A DNA stretch of 37,838 nucleotides, taken from the NCBI GenBank assembly GCA_905182985.1, contig CAJJDN010000275.1:1-37838 (forward strand), given 5' to 3'. Below the pieces are notes generated by a model. The model saw only the letters and a program-made list of their open reading frames with translations, was not told the origin of the DNA and ran no database searches. A program made the position numbers and the translations under genes. This DNA is from Paramecium sonneborni (lineage: Eukaryota; Ciliophora; Oligohymenophorea; Peniculida; Parameciidae). Shown in pieces: positions 23,975-35,098 of this stretch; position 1 is the first letter of the stretch; every line of letters begins with the position of its first letter.

Positions 23975-25616
23975 TCATTTAAATTATTTAAATTTATTAG
24001 ATATATCATTTTTATAATTTAAGAATCTTTATCTCAACTACTTTTATTCCTTACATGGGCTGAAATATATAGAAAATGCTTACATAATTCTGATCCTTGA
24101 ATCCCTATAAACTTAGGCTACCTATCTCTAAACTTCATTCGTTTCAGGTCGTTCTTTTGGATTATATTACAGGCATTATGCAATCAATTCAATCAGTTTG
24201 TAGCTGTAATCAAATTTCTTCTATTCAAATTCCTTTTTAATGTTATCAGGATGAAATTTTGTTTAGTTATCCTCTGCATTTAAAAAGGAATGAGGAAATA
24301 ATGGGGTTCCTTTATTTAATATGTATAAAGCGACTAATCCAAATTAATATAAATCAGATTTCATTGTGATATTTTCCATACTCTCAGGAGGAGTAAACTA
24401 TAATGAATCACACATCTAAGTGCCTTCAGCTATATTAATCTCCACCTTTGCCTTTTCTTAATCTCCAACGTAAAAGTGTGCATCAATTAAGTTCTAATTA
24501 TCAATATATATTGTTTATGGTGTGATATTTCTATGCATAATGCATTCTGAGTGAAGTGCTTTTATACCTAAAAAAATTAATTAATAGTTCACCTTTAATA
24601 ATTTCATTTAAAGCTCTATAGGCTATCTTTCGATATTATTAATTTTGTAAAATTTGAATATCATATTATCCAACAGCATCAGCAAAACTCATAATGAATT
24701 TTTTTTGAAAAAAAAAAGTTTAATCCAATATTCTCAAATAAGAAAAATTAATCTTAATGTTAGTAGTATCGGATAATTTTTCTGTTATTAAAATCTCCCT
24801 ATCTTAGTATTCTAATAATTGTTTATGTTGATATTTCTACATATCATAACATCTGTATAAGATAGTCTTTGAATCAATATTAAAAATTTTTTGAAATATT
24901 GTTGGTGTTGTGAATTCAACTGAATAATTACCTTCCATACCGAAGGAAGAATTTATTTGCTTAATTTTAAAGAAACAATTTAATCCATAATGACTCTTTT
25001 CATCAATTTTCAAATCTTAAACCAAAGAAAGCAAGTATTGTATAATTGTTTCAAAATTATTGATCATCTGAATTTAATTAAATTAAGGAAAGTACAGACG
25101 TATGAAGCTTTTAAAAATATCAATGTTTGGAATAGCCATAGAAAAGTGTAAATCTTATAGGTCGATTAGCTATAGAAATACACAATTTTCGATTAAATAT
25201 AATTGTTGGAGAGAATAAAGATTCCATGTTATTTTTTTGTTGCTTAATTCGTTTAAAGCTAAGTCATATATATATATTTTACTCATTGCCAATTAAATGA
25301 GGATAAACTCGATTTGTGATTCTTTCAATTTAGTTTCAGTCAAACGATATTATTTCCAATCTCTCATAATAATGAGTATTTAATTAGAATGAATTATAGT
25401 ATCATGAGGTTACAGAATATTAAAAAGTTTTAAATTCAGCATTGATTTGAGATGTTACTCATTCTTAAAATATTTTGTATCTGTTTCTCTCAAAATAAAA
25501 TATGGCGAAATCTATGAATCATGTTTTTTTTCTATTCTGTGGAATTTTATTGGGGAATGTTGTTCCATTGTCTCTTCTAGAGTTTTATAATTGAACAAAT
25601 ACTAATCACAATTCAT
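23975..25616 (-). CDS. Degenerate protein kinase-like protein (pseudokinase)
   Basis: About 538 residues, ATG 25616-25614 to TGA 23977-23975. The second half has a kinase fold signature: a Gly-loop-like FGMEGNYSVEF near residue ~225, KALHSECIMHRNITPQTIYI (HRN in place of HRD), LIDAHFYVG in place of DFG, an APE-like FTPPES, KSDLYQFGLVALYILNKGTP and LIAQCLQYNPKERPE (subdomains IX-XI). The usual VAIK Lys is not obvious (TILYRCYDM), so catalysis is doubtful. The first ~190 residues (LKSMLNLKLFNILQPHD..., SNQILIIMRDW) look like a further degenerate kinase half and share the same frame. One 25-nt intron, 24568-24592. It lies 58 bp downstream of the CFAP57-like gene on the same strand. Confidence 0.78.
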
Positions 25617-25674
25617 AAATGTGTAATAGAGTATTTTTATATATAAAATAAATAATTAAAAATTTGTATAATTA

Positions 25675-28600
25675 TCATCCTATATTTCTAATAATTTTAG
25701 TTCTAAAATTTTACTAAGACTTTGTTCCAGGTGTTCTTGTAATTGATGTAAAAGTTGTGGCATAAGTTCTGGCAAATTAATTATCATCTTCATTTTCTTC
25801 TGGAATTTCAATGCCCTAATTATTTAATTCTCTCTTCTTCTCTCTATATTCTTTGTTCATGCTATCTAATTACGATTTCAGTTCCTATTTCTTTTCCCTC
25901 AATTCTTTGCATTGTTTTATGAGATGTTTGTTTTAGTCTTAAATTGTGTCATAAGCTACTTCTCTTTAGCCAAGTTAATATTTTACTGAAGCCTCAACTT
26001 CAGAGAGACTTTATTGTAGATATTATTTCTGACTTGATAATGCCTTATAAATAGCATTTTGTTAACTTTGATCAATCTGTTATTAAAGAGGATCCTTTTA
26101 CATATCCTTTAAAGTTTCCTAAAACACAGGATTTTTAATAGTGATTGCCTTACTATTCTCGTTTTACACCATATGATACAGTTCCTCTAATTTTTCTGGC
26201 CAATCTCCAGTATCGCTATTAATCAATGTTTATATAGAAGACTTAAAGTTCTCCATATTTCTTTTTGATAAAGATAAGACAGTTAAGGCAGACTTTAGTT
26301 GGTTTTTAAATATATTTAAATCTGTAATTAATTTTCTTTCTTCTTCAATTCTAGATTGCTTTAATCCTGATTCTTCTATCAATTCATTATAAAGGTTCTT
26401 AACATGTTTCTGGATAAATATTATGAATAATTACTTCCATATTTTTTAGATGATCCATCAAAGGCTCTCTTTCGTCCTTAAGAGTATTTACTCTATAATC
26501 ATACACTTTTTAGAAATTTTATAAATGAACATTTTTCATTCTAAAATCTTTTATTTGTTGTTCCCTTTAATTTATTAATTTTTCTTTCTCTCTTAAATCT
26601 GCTAACATCATTTTGTGTTTTTCTTCATACCCTTTCAATTCTTAACGTAAACTTTACAAAGATTCCTCAGTTTCTATTTTATTTTATTAATTCTCTACCT
26701 TTTTTTAAATTATGTAAAATCTCTTTTCTATTTTAATATCTAACAATTTCTTTTTTAAATCTGGAAATACTAGATCTCAATATTTCTGTTTGAGTATTAA
26801 ATTCTTCTAATTTTGCTTTTAAGGATTGTTATGATTCTTTGTAAAATGTTTCATAATCTTTCTCACTTTACTGCAAAACTTCTTTGAATTTTCTTTGATC
26901 CAACTTCATATTGGACATAGCTTAACTGAATCTATTGAATAAATCTTAATATTTTTAGCAGTATTCATCATCAACCTAAGAAATTGATTATTAATATTCT
27001 TAATTAACTAATCGTCTTTCTTCATCTTGCTGTTTAATAATACTTTATAATTTCTCATTTAATTTGTCTCTTATATCATAAATCTACAATAATTTCTTTG
27101 AATTTTATTCATTCATTTCCTCAATAGTTTTCTTAGAAGTTGCAATTAAATTTTTTTTATCCTCTTTAATCTTGTTGTTCTTGGCATCTGATTATTAAAT
27201 TGTTTAGGATAATTAATCTTAGACTTTTTGAATCTCTTTTGTATGTTCATCACGTATTTTTTTTAGTTTATAGTCATTATTATTCAATTAAACTTCCTTA
27301 GCGTCATCAATATCACTCTTAAAATTTTACAATCGATATTCTAATTCTTTAAGCTGCTCCTACCTTATTTCTTAAGCTGTTGTTGAACATAAACACAAAC
27401 TATTAAGTGCGAAAGTATTAGTAATCTTGTTTTCTATATCACCTCTAGTTATCAGATCCAATTATGTAATCTAGTTTTAATTAGATATTAATTATTACTT
27501 CTTCTCCATTAATGAACTATTTGATTTTACTAAAAAAGATACTACCATCAATAGATGAACTTATTAGATAACTAAAGATGTATCAACTTCTAAGACCATG
27601 TTCTAACCCTTCTAATGATAAACCTTTAATTTCTATTATGAAACACCAATAACAAGATCGTATTCAAAGTCATAACATAAACTTTGATACTTGTTTTGCT
27701 TTTAGGCATGTTCTAAGATTCTTTCTCCAGAAAGTAAATTTCTTATGAAATTAACAGATTGTCCTGAAATATATTTAATTAATTTTAATACTTTATCAAT
27801 AAATAATAGATCCTTTAGATTTGTTTAGTGATTAGGCAAGACATTAATCATTTTATATGTTAATGGGTTATACAAATAAATTTGATTACCATTAACAGCT
27901 GCTAAAATTTGACCTCCTTCACTATATGTAAGTGCATTACAAACTTTAGTAGCCTCATTATGGACTAATGTAAGATCATCATCTAGGATAAAATAGAATC
28001 GAAGCCTATATATAATGAATATTTATTTAATTACCCATCCTTAAATTCAATTGCGCATTAATAACTTAATGGATGAATAGCCATTCGTAATGCAGTTTCG
28101 TGGAATTGATGTGAGAACATTTCTTTAAAATCATTAGAATAATTCCAAAATTTTATATTCTTATCATCACACACTGATGCTATTAAGATCTCATAGGAGT
28201 TGTGGCAATATTAAAATTGTATCCTTGTGAACACCTTTTTCAAATAATGGTTCAAATGGAAATTTTTTAAACTGACTTTACGATAATGGCTAAATTAAAT
28301 TTAAATAATTCAATTTCCAAGCTTTACTCACATGAAACAATATTATTCAGCACTTATTACGATACTAGCGCTGCTTGATATGCAGAACGATTAAAATAAA
28401 TCATTGTTAAAGCTGCATACATCTCATTGGTAGCCAAATGAATTTAATGCCATAGATATTTTCATCCTTTATAAAAATAAGTACCGACCAAATTCTAAAC
28501 ATATTATTCTTGTTCTATAACATCCTATTCATTTTCATAAACTTATAATGCAGTTTTGCCTATTAATATAATTATGAACCCTTTATTGGTCTTGGCTATA

Positions 28601-28778
28601 GAGATTCGAACATTCACTAATTTTTCTTATTCTGTTGGCTTATTTTTATCCTTGTTAATTTATTCTATAATATATATATTAAGATGATTACATAGTAAAT
28701 GAACTAATTTTAGTTTAAGACTTTCATCAAACAATTAATTTTTCGTTCTAACTAAGATATTTTATACTAATTTATATT
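25675..28778 (-). CDS. CFAP57: CFAP57-like: C-terminal coiled coil plus a degenerate WD40 segment
   Basis: Between ~27430 and TGA 25677-25675 the protein is a long coiled coil (QLKELEYRLQNFKSDIDDAK..., NFQKVYDYRVNTLKDEREP) ending RTPGTKSQQNFRTKIIRNIG. The YDYRVNTLKDEREP element matches the coiled-coil tail of CFAP57/WDR65, a ciliary protein tied to inner dynein arms. Upstream, 27508-28778 encodes parts of the same WD40 propeller as 28780-30194, with deletions of ~180, ~30, ~15, ~7 and 3 nt, and keeps the 29-nt intron (28006-28034). This end is cut by the N at 28779. Frame slips near 26740 and 27480. Either this is a paralogue with a damaged propeller, or the contig end is a wrongly assembled haplotype of the next gene. 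Confidence 0.75.
27508..28778 (-). repeat. Diverged duplicate of the CFAP57 WD40 region, left copy
   Basis: Similar to 28780-30194 (roughly 90% by eye outside the gaps) but shorter through several deletions, some multiples of three. It sits at the right end of a contig that stops at the N. Unlike the duplication at 3778 it is not identical, so it is either an allele or paralogue or a chimeric contig end. The last ~75 bases (28704-28778) leave the alignment. Confidence 0.85.
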
Positions 28779-28779
28779 N
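28779..28779. other. Single-N contig join
   Basis: One N between the two diverged copies of the CFAP57 WD40 region. As at 3778, it marks a scaffold join between contigs with related ends. Confidence 0.9.
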
Positions 28780-30194
28780 GATTTTACTAAAGAAGATACT
28801 ACCATCAATAGATGAACTTATTAAATAACTATTATCAGGAGATACTTTAATAGCTGTGACAGCTAATTAATGGACAGGAATTTCGATGGATTCCATCATT
28901 TTAGGATTAAAATGATAAAATGGATAAGAGTAAACTCTAATAGATCCTTATGTAGTTCCAAAAAAAATTGCATTATATCTATGACTAATACATATTGCAC
29001 TAAATTAAGTTGGAGATGTATCAACTTCTAAGACCATGTTCTAACCCTTCTCATGATAAACCTTTAATTTCTAATCTGAAACACCAATAACAAGATCGTA
29101 TTCAAAGTCATAACATAAACTTTGATACTTGTTCTGCTTTTAAGCATGTTCTAAGATTCTTTCTCCAGAAAGTAAATTCCAAACATATAAAATTCCAAAT
29201 TGACATTATGAAATTAACAGGTTGTCCTGAAATATATTTAATTAATTTTAATACTTTATCTATAAATAATAGATCCTTTAGATTTGTTTAGTGATTAGGC
29301 AACACATTAATCATTTTATATGTTAATGGGTTATACAATTAAATTTGATTACCATTAGCAGCTGCTAAAATGTGACCTCCTTCACTATATGTTAGAGCAT
29401 TACAAACTTTAGTAGTCTCATTATGGACTAATTTAAGATCATCATCTAGGATAAAATAGAATCGAAGCCTATGTACAATGAATATTTATTTAATTACCCA
29501 TCCTTAAATCCAATTGCGCATTAATACTTAATGGATGAATAGCCACTGATAATGGAGTTTCGTGAAATTAATGTGAGAACATTTCTTTAAAATCATTAGA
29601 ATAATCCCAAAATTTTATATTCTTATCATCACACACTGATGCTATTATAGATCTCATAGGAGTTGTGGCAATATTAAAAATTGTACCCTTGTGAACACCC
29701 TTTTCAAATAATGGTTCAAATGGATCTTTTTGAACTGACTTTAAAGCTTCGACAATTGCTAAATTAAATGTAAATAATTCTAATTTTCCTTAATAATTTT
29801 CTAAGATTGACTCACATGAAACAATATTATTCAGCACTTATTACGACCCTAAAGCTACTTGATATGCAGAACGATTAAAGTAAATCACTGTTAATGCTGC
29901 ATACATCTCATCGGTAGCTAAATGAATTTAATGAATTCCATAGATATGTTCATCCTTGATAAAATAAGTACCGACCAAATTTAATATATATTATTCTTGT
30001 TCTGTAATATCCTATTCAATTTCATAAACTTGTAATGCAGGTTTTCCTATTAAGCCTATAATGAACCCTTTATTGGTCTTGGCTATGGTAGAGATTCGAA
30101 CATTCACTAATTTTTCTTATTCTGTTGGCTTATTTTTATCCTTGTTAATTTATTCTATAATTAATATGTTATGGTGATTACATAATAAATGATT
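28780..30194 (-). repeat. Diverged duplicate of the CFAP57 WD40 region, right copy
   Basis: The fuller of the two copies: it carries the ~180-nt block and the shorter segments missing from 27508-28778, plus the same intron position (here 29469-29497). Confidence 0.85.
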
Positions 30195-31039
30195 TGATTC
30201 TTTCAATTGAGTTTGTAATTCGAATTTTCCAACTTTCTTGTCACCTTTAACCATTATGAGATTGTTTTTGCTAGTTGCAACAATTGCATATTTCTTTTCA
30301 GAATTATAACAAACTCCTACAATGTTTTCATCTGATTATAACTCTAATACAGTAATCAAATTATTCTATATTTCTAACCCACTTATGTCAGCTTAATATT
30401 TGTATGATGTTAAAAATTGAGGTCCAATCAGAAAAAATTCAAAGTCACTAATTGATTCTAGCATGTTTATTTTTTATTTGATGAGAGTGTAAGAAAGTGA
30501 AACTTCTTTACTAACTGCAAACAAACTCATTCCATAACCATCCTCTTAAGTTGATAACGAGATGAGATGCTAATTTTCATCCTATATAGTACCTTTCCAT
30601 CATTAATGAACAGAATCTCATGAATATTACTATTAGGCAATAAATGAGAGTGGACACATTAATAAAATCGCTTCTTTTTTCTATTGTACACTTTGACAGT
30701 GGGAAGAATCTTGCTTGTTGATTTGAATGCTATAGCAATGAACAATTTTTATCCATGTGAAACATGAAAACTCAATGCTTAGACTACTTCATCTTCAGCA
30801 CTCTTCATTATATAAGTTTATCTCTTTCTAATAATGTCGTAGAGCACTATATGTTTGCCACTTATGAACATAAGAGTGTCATCATTTACAAACATACAGT
30901 TCTTTCTAATTGGATTCTATAAGCATCCAAATGAAGCTTCTAATGTTATTGATACACCATTAATTATCTGATGTGATGATTTTGACAGCATTTGTTGTTT
31001 TATTACTTTCTTTCCATTTAAAAACCACTAATCTTCCAT
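28780..31039 (-). CDS. CFAP57: CFAP57 (WDR65)-like, N-terminal WD40 part
   Basis: About 743 residues from ATG 31039-31037, cut by the N at 28779. The N-terminus (LEASFGCLQNPIRKN, FVNDDTLMFISGKHIVLYD) is typical of CFAP57. Two WD40 propellers follow (VGVCYNSEKKYAIVATSKNN, IIASVCDDKNIKFWDYSND, AIHPLS...GFKDGLRFY, CNALTYSEGGHILAAANGNQ, VTAIKVSPDNSYLISSSIDG). In the family this part precedes the long coiled coil seen at 25675-27430, so the two pieces probably make one ~1,360-residue protein once the join is resolved. CFAP57 helps dock inner dynein arms on ciliary doublets. One intron, 29469-29497. Single-base slips near 30590 and 29525; the other copy keeps the correct frame at the second spot. 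Confidence 0.85.
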
Positions 31040-31175
31040 ATCAATTTTTGGTTAGTTATATTTATAATTAATAATTCAATACAAATCCCAATTTTATTCC
31101 TTAGAAAAATAGTATAAGATATTTGATTACAAAAAATGTGATGAAAAATTACTATTTATAATTTCATTTTCCTAA

Positions 31176-31409
31176 TCACTCATTATTCTTCATTATTTTA
31201 TATTAGTAGTCATTTTTAATTTTTATGAATTCTAGTATTTTAGACAGAATAAATTTGAATATTATTTCTAAACTCAAATTAACATGTATTTATCTACTCT
31301 TATCCATTTCATTCTCTTCCACTCATGCTCTCTCCCAACGGAGTTTCAGCAATAATTCCTTCAATTCCTAATTTTATTTTAAGACTTCATCAAACAATTA
31401 ATTTTGCAT
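31176..31409 (-). CDS. Small coiled-coil protein or upstream exon
   Basis: ATG 31409-31407; MQNQLFDEVLKQNQELKELL is a clean amphipathic helix, followed by LKLRWERA, an in-frame TGA at 31323-31325, then VEENEMDKSRQIHVN in the same frame to TGA 31178-31176 (77 codons if read through, 28 if not). It lies 137 bp upstream of the CFAP57-like start on the same strand. The DNA of its first codons (31368-31405) recurs almost exactly at 28704-28743. Function unknown. Confidence 0.45.
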
Positions 31410-31597
31410 ACTATTATAAATAATATTATTAATTCTCATTGATTTATAACAATTATTATTGTAAACTCTTTAAAATTTAATATTTGTTATCAAAGAATTA
31501 ATAAATAATTTCTGTTAATTCAGAGATTCATTTATACTTAGTGTAATTCTAAATAAATATTAATTATACAGAATCTTTTGGACCATTAAAACGAATA

Positions 31598-33061
31598 ATG
31601 GATAATAGAGAAATTGAAGATTCAAACAAACAGAATGATGTAGTCAAATAACATAAATCTACTGCTAGTTAGGCTTATTTCAATTTTATTAAATCGAATT
31701 TAGGAATAGGTAATTTAATTTATTATACATACTAAGGTGTCATTGTTCTCCCTTTCGTCACTTATTAAGTTGGCTTCCTTTGGTCAATCGTTTTATTCAT
31801 TCCTATTGCATTTAGTTGTTTAAAGTAAATCGCTTATCTAAAATTATGATAGATCCAGTCAATAGATGATTTAAATTGCAGATGATATGAATACAGATAA
31901 TATACTCTATGCAGATATTATAAGATAGACTTTGGGATCTATTTGGGCACATATTTTGGATATTGCCATAATTTTGCAATTAATCGGACTTTGTATAGCC
32001 TATCTAATTTTTCTAACAGAATCCTTAGCATAGTCTTTACTCTAAATAGGCATTCAAATGAGCAAATTATAATGCTTGTTAATCACATTATTTATAGTGA
32101 TTCCATTATCATTTGTAAGAAAAATTCATTTTTTCCATTCAACAAGTAAATATGGGTTTTATTGTGCTTTGGCTTCATTCTGTATCATATTATATGATTG
32201 TTAAAACAGGCTCTCATTTGGAAACATTCAATTTTCAAATTTGATAAACTTCAAAAGTAATTATTTAATTAATAAATTAGAAACTTTTAATTATGTTGGA
32301 GTAGCAATTCTTTGTTGTGAAGGAATATTTACAGTTTTGCCAATAAGAGATAGTATGAAGAATAAATTTGAATTTAAATCAGTTGCTGCCTAAAGTTTAA
32401 TAACTGCATTTGGAATTTCAATATTTTTATCACTTATTAGTTCCTCAACCTATTAATCAGACACTCAATCAATTGTGTTATTTAGTATTTAAGTATTTTT
32501 TGGTAATTATAATAGAACCCAATCTTAGAAGTGATTTCGTTGATTTTATATTCAATTAGTTTGCTATTAACTTTTCCACTTCAGCTTTTTCCAGCTGTTC
32601 AAATCATTGAATAAATGTTTTAAAAGAAAATGGTAGAATTTATCAGCTTCAACGATATTGAAGATAATTCTAATTCTTTTGAAGAATCTCAAATATCAAA
32701 GAATGTTGCCTCAACTTGCGATAAAATTGATGATGTTGTTGTTGAAAAAGATGATCAAATATTTGAAGATAGATTCTTATAAATTATTATAAGAACTATG
32801 CTGATGATCACTATTTATTTTGTTGCATATTAGGTGCCTCATCTATCTCACTTTCTGAATTTGATTGGTAGTATCTTTGGATCCTTATTACAAGTAATAT
32901 TTAATTTTATGATTTAGTTCTGTTTTCCTGTAATTGTTCATATAATCTATTTCAAAAGCTCCAAATCAACAAAACTTATTATTCAATACGTAATCATAAT
33001 GATAGTTTCACTACTAGCAATTGTCTTAGGAACAGCAGAATCCTTAAAAAATCTACTTTGA
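31598..33061 (+). CDS. Amino acid transporter, AAAP/Aa_trans family
   Basis: About 461 residues, ATG 31598 to TGA 33059-33061. After a short polar N-terminus, SQAYFNFIKSNLGIGVIVLP has the first-helix pattern of the family (N-x-x-K-x-x-x-G-x-G-x-x-x-L-P). About ten hydrophobic segments follow (VGFLWSIVLFIPIAF, HILDIAIILQLIGLCIAYLI, YVGVAILCCEGIFTVLPI, SLLLTFPLQLFPAVQIIEQM, HLSHFLNLIGSIFGSLLQVI, IVHIIYF, VIIMIVSLLAIVLG). The CCEGIFTVLPIRDSM and LTFPLQLFPA elements are typical. It should carry amino acids across the plasma or an organelle membrane, usually with protons or sodium; substrate unknown. An acidic cytosolic loop (~residues 340-380) is family-variable. Introns: 31710-31736, 31825-31852, 32493-32515. 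No frame errors seen. Confidence 0.88.
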
Positions 33062-33154
33062 ACAAAAATAATTACATATTAATTCTGACTTTTTTGATAA
33101 TTTATTTTTATGGATTCTTAATTATATAAGGATAATTATAAATAAAAAAATAAC

Positions 33155-33634
33155 TCAAACTTCAAATATATTCTTAAAAATATTTTTTAGAAAAATTTTT
33201 TATTCTTAAAGGTTGAAAGAATCATTATCTAATCCTAATCTTGAGCAAATCCCTTATTCTAAAAATTTAATTTCTTCTTCATCAAATAATAAATTAAAAA
33301 GAAAATCTAGCTTGCTTGAAATTGAGTTAACTTTTCTCTAAGAGAAAAGAAGTCTAAATTATGACAAAATCCATTTCAAGAATTCTTCATCATAAACTTT
33401 AGAAATGTCAGAAAATTATTCAAAATCAATCTTTACCATCTATTACTACTTCTAATTTTTATCAGATAAAGTTAATTGACTAAATAATGTTTCTAATTCA
33501 TTCATATCCTTTTAATTTTATTGATATTCTTTTGATTTATATTTTTTCTTTTCTTTTTTGATCTTTGTCTTTTGAGTATCTTCATTTTGATTTAGCTAAT
33601 TGGTGATCCAATTTTCAAATAAAGTCTAGTTCAT
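33155..33634 (-). CDS. Small charged helical protein
   Basis: 159 residues, one uninterrupted frame from ATG 33634-33632 to TGA 33157-33155. Lys/Gln/Glu-rich N-terminal third (KTKIKKEKKKYKSKEYQQNQ), then a helical body (FDLEQFSD-like, FLKWILSQFRLLFSQRKVNS, KLDFLFNLLFDEEEIKFLEQ) ending in Phe/Lys-rich sequence. No signal peptide or known domain. A remnant of a related sequence lies at 22171-22213. It is convergent with the transporter gene (93 bp apart). Function unknown. Confidence 0.7.
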
Positions 33635-33949
33635 AAAAAATTGAAATTTATAAATTACTAAAAAATAGTATAAATTTTTGTTATATACAATTAAATTAAA
33701 TTGAACACATATTGCTCAGAATTGTTATTATTTAGGAAGTTTACTACAGTATTCTAAATTTGGTAAGATATAAATCTTAGATTGCAGGCAAGATTTTCAA
33801 AAATTATTTTTTATCTCTTGCAAAATTAATACTTAAAATGGTCAAATGTGACTTTAGCAATATAATTTAATTTAATAGAAAACATGTTATAAATTTATAG
33901 GAGTAATGAAAAGAATTTTCCTTCCTACCTTGAATGGTAACTTATAACT
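33635..33949. other. AT-rich intergenic stretch
   Basis: About 315 bp between two divergently oriented genes, so it should hold both promoters. Only A/T-rich tracts are visible; no RNA gene or motif. Confidence 0.5.
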
Positions 33950-35031
33950 ATGGAAACCATTTGGCAAACACTAATTTATTTTTTATTTTTTCTGATTGCG
34001 ACAGAATAGTATGATTGGCTCTCCTCAATTTACTCTCAATTAAGTGATAGTAAATCTTTTGAAGTTTACAGTAAATTAGAGTAAAGAAGAAACAAAGAAG
34101 ATATTTATAAAAAATTCATTGGATTCATGATGGCTGGATAGAGTAAATTTGAAGAGATACAAAAAAAGTCTGAAAATTTCTATTTGTAGTTAATTGAGTT
34201 AATTAACCCTATAAATTAACAGTTGTATTCATCAATAATATCATAATAAAAAGAGGAGTAAAAATTAAAATTATTTATACAATTATGATTTCAATGGTAG
34301 GGTGTTGGTTGTTGGATGTGTTGGATATTGTATTAAAAAAAGGTAAGTATTTTTAATAAAACAAGATAAACTGAAATCAACATTTTAGGATTAGGAGATA
34401 TAAAAATTATCATAAATGATTTATGAAAAATCTATTACCACTATTCCAAAGTGTGAGCCAAGTGTCTTCAGGTTTTCTACATTAAAGAGTCAATGTTATA
34501 GGTTAAGAAACCTAATCTGAAAGATTTCCAAGCTAGTTTTCAATATTTTTGTGCAAGTTTTTTTCACAAATGATCTATGCCATTTCCTACTTAAGAAGAA
34601 AAAAATTTATTCAAGGTTTCAGCATCACTGAAATACATGGTTGATTAAGGATTTCTTTTGAACAAATTTAACAAAAAAGAATTAAAGCGAGACAAAGATT
34701 GAATAATGGCATCAAGTTACTTATAAATGAGACTTCTTTATAAATTTTATTAAATAATTAAACTCATCAAAATATATCATCTATATATTTTGAATTGCAT
34801 ATTATACTAATCGCTTGGAAATAAATAGAAGATTTTCATTTTACTAGCTACTTTACATTTCCATATCAATCTAATGAACAACTTCCTTTAATTTCCAATC
34901 ATGACAAATTATAAAGATAAAAAATTATCAATTAAAAGGTTTAATCAGGAACTCTAAAATTATAGCGGGTTTAAAATATAACTACTAAAAATTTATATAA
35001 TTTGATAATTTAGTGTAGAATTATTTCTTGA
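33950..35031 (+). CDS. Signal-peptide protein with membrane-like segment
   Basis: ATG 33950 starts a clear signal peptide (METIWQTLIYFLFFLIATEQ) and a charged helical region (YSKLEQRRNKEDIYKKFIGF, SKFEEIQKKSENFYLQLIEL). This first ~112-residue part is TGA-free and convincing. At 34286-34288 an in-frame TGA is met; the adjacent frame offers a hydrophobic Trp/Cys/Val-rich segment (TIMISMVGCWLLDVLDIVLK) that may be a transmembrane helix. Farther on, coding-like stretches continue (LKDFQASFQYF, LFKVSASLKYMVDQGFLLNK, then FELHIILIAWKQIEDFHF) with frame slips at T7 and A7 runs (34560-34600) and near 34695, ending at TGA 35029-35031. The family is unknown and exon joins beyond 34286 are uncertain. 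Confidence 0.5.
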
Positions 35032-35098
35032 AAATATTTAAAACAGAAAAGATCTGAAAAAGAGATGTGATATTTAAAAATTATAAATGAATAATGAT

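Noticed and set aside
23621..24178. TGA-free plus-strand frame of about 190 codons
   Set aside because: It runs antisense into the well-supported kinase-like gene, is hydrophobic and low in complexity, and such lengths occur by chance when only TGA stops.
6384..32149. Short standard-code ORFs of 60-85 codons on both strands
   Set aside because: They are fragments or out-of-frame shadows of the ciliate-code genes. The one at 6384-6593 is a true piece of PSME4 that merely lacks UAR codons.
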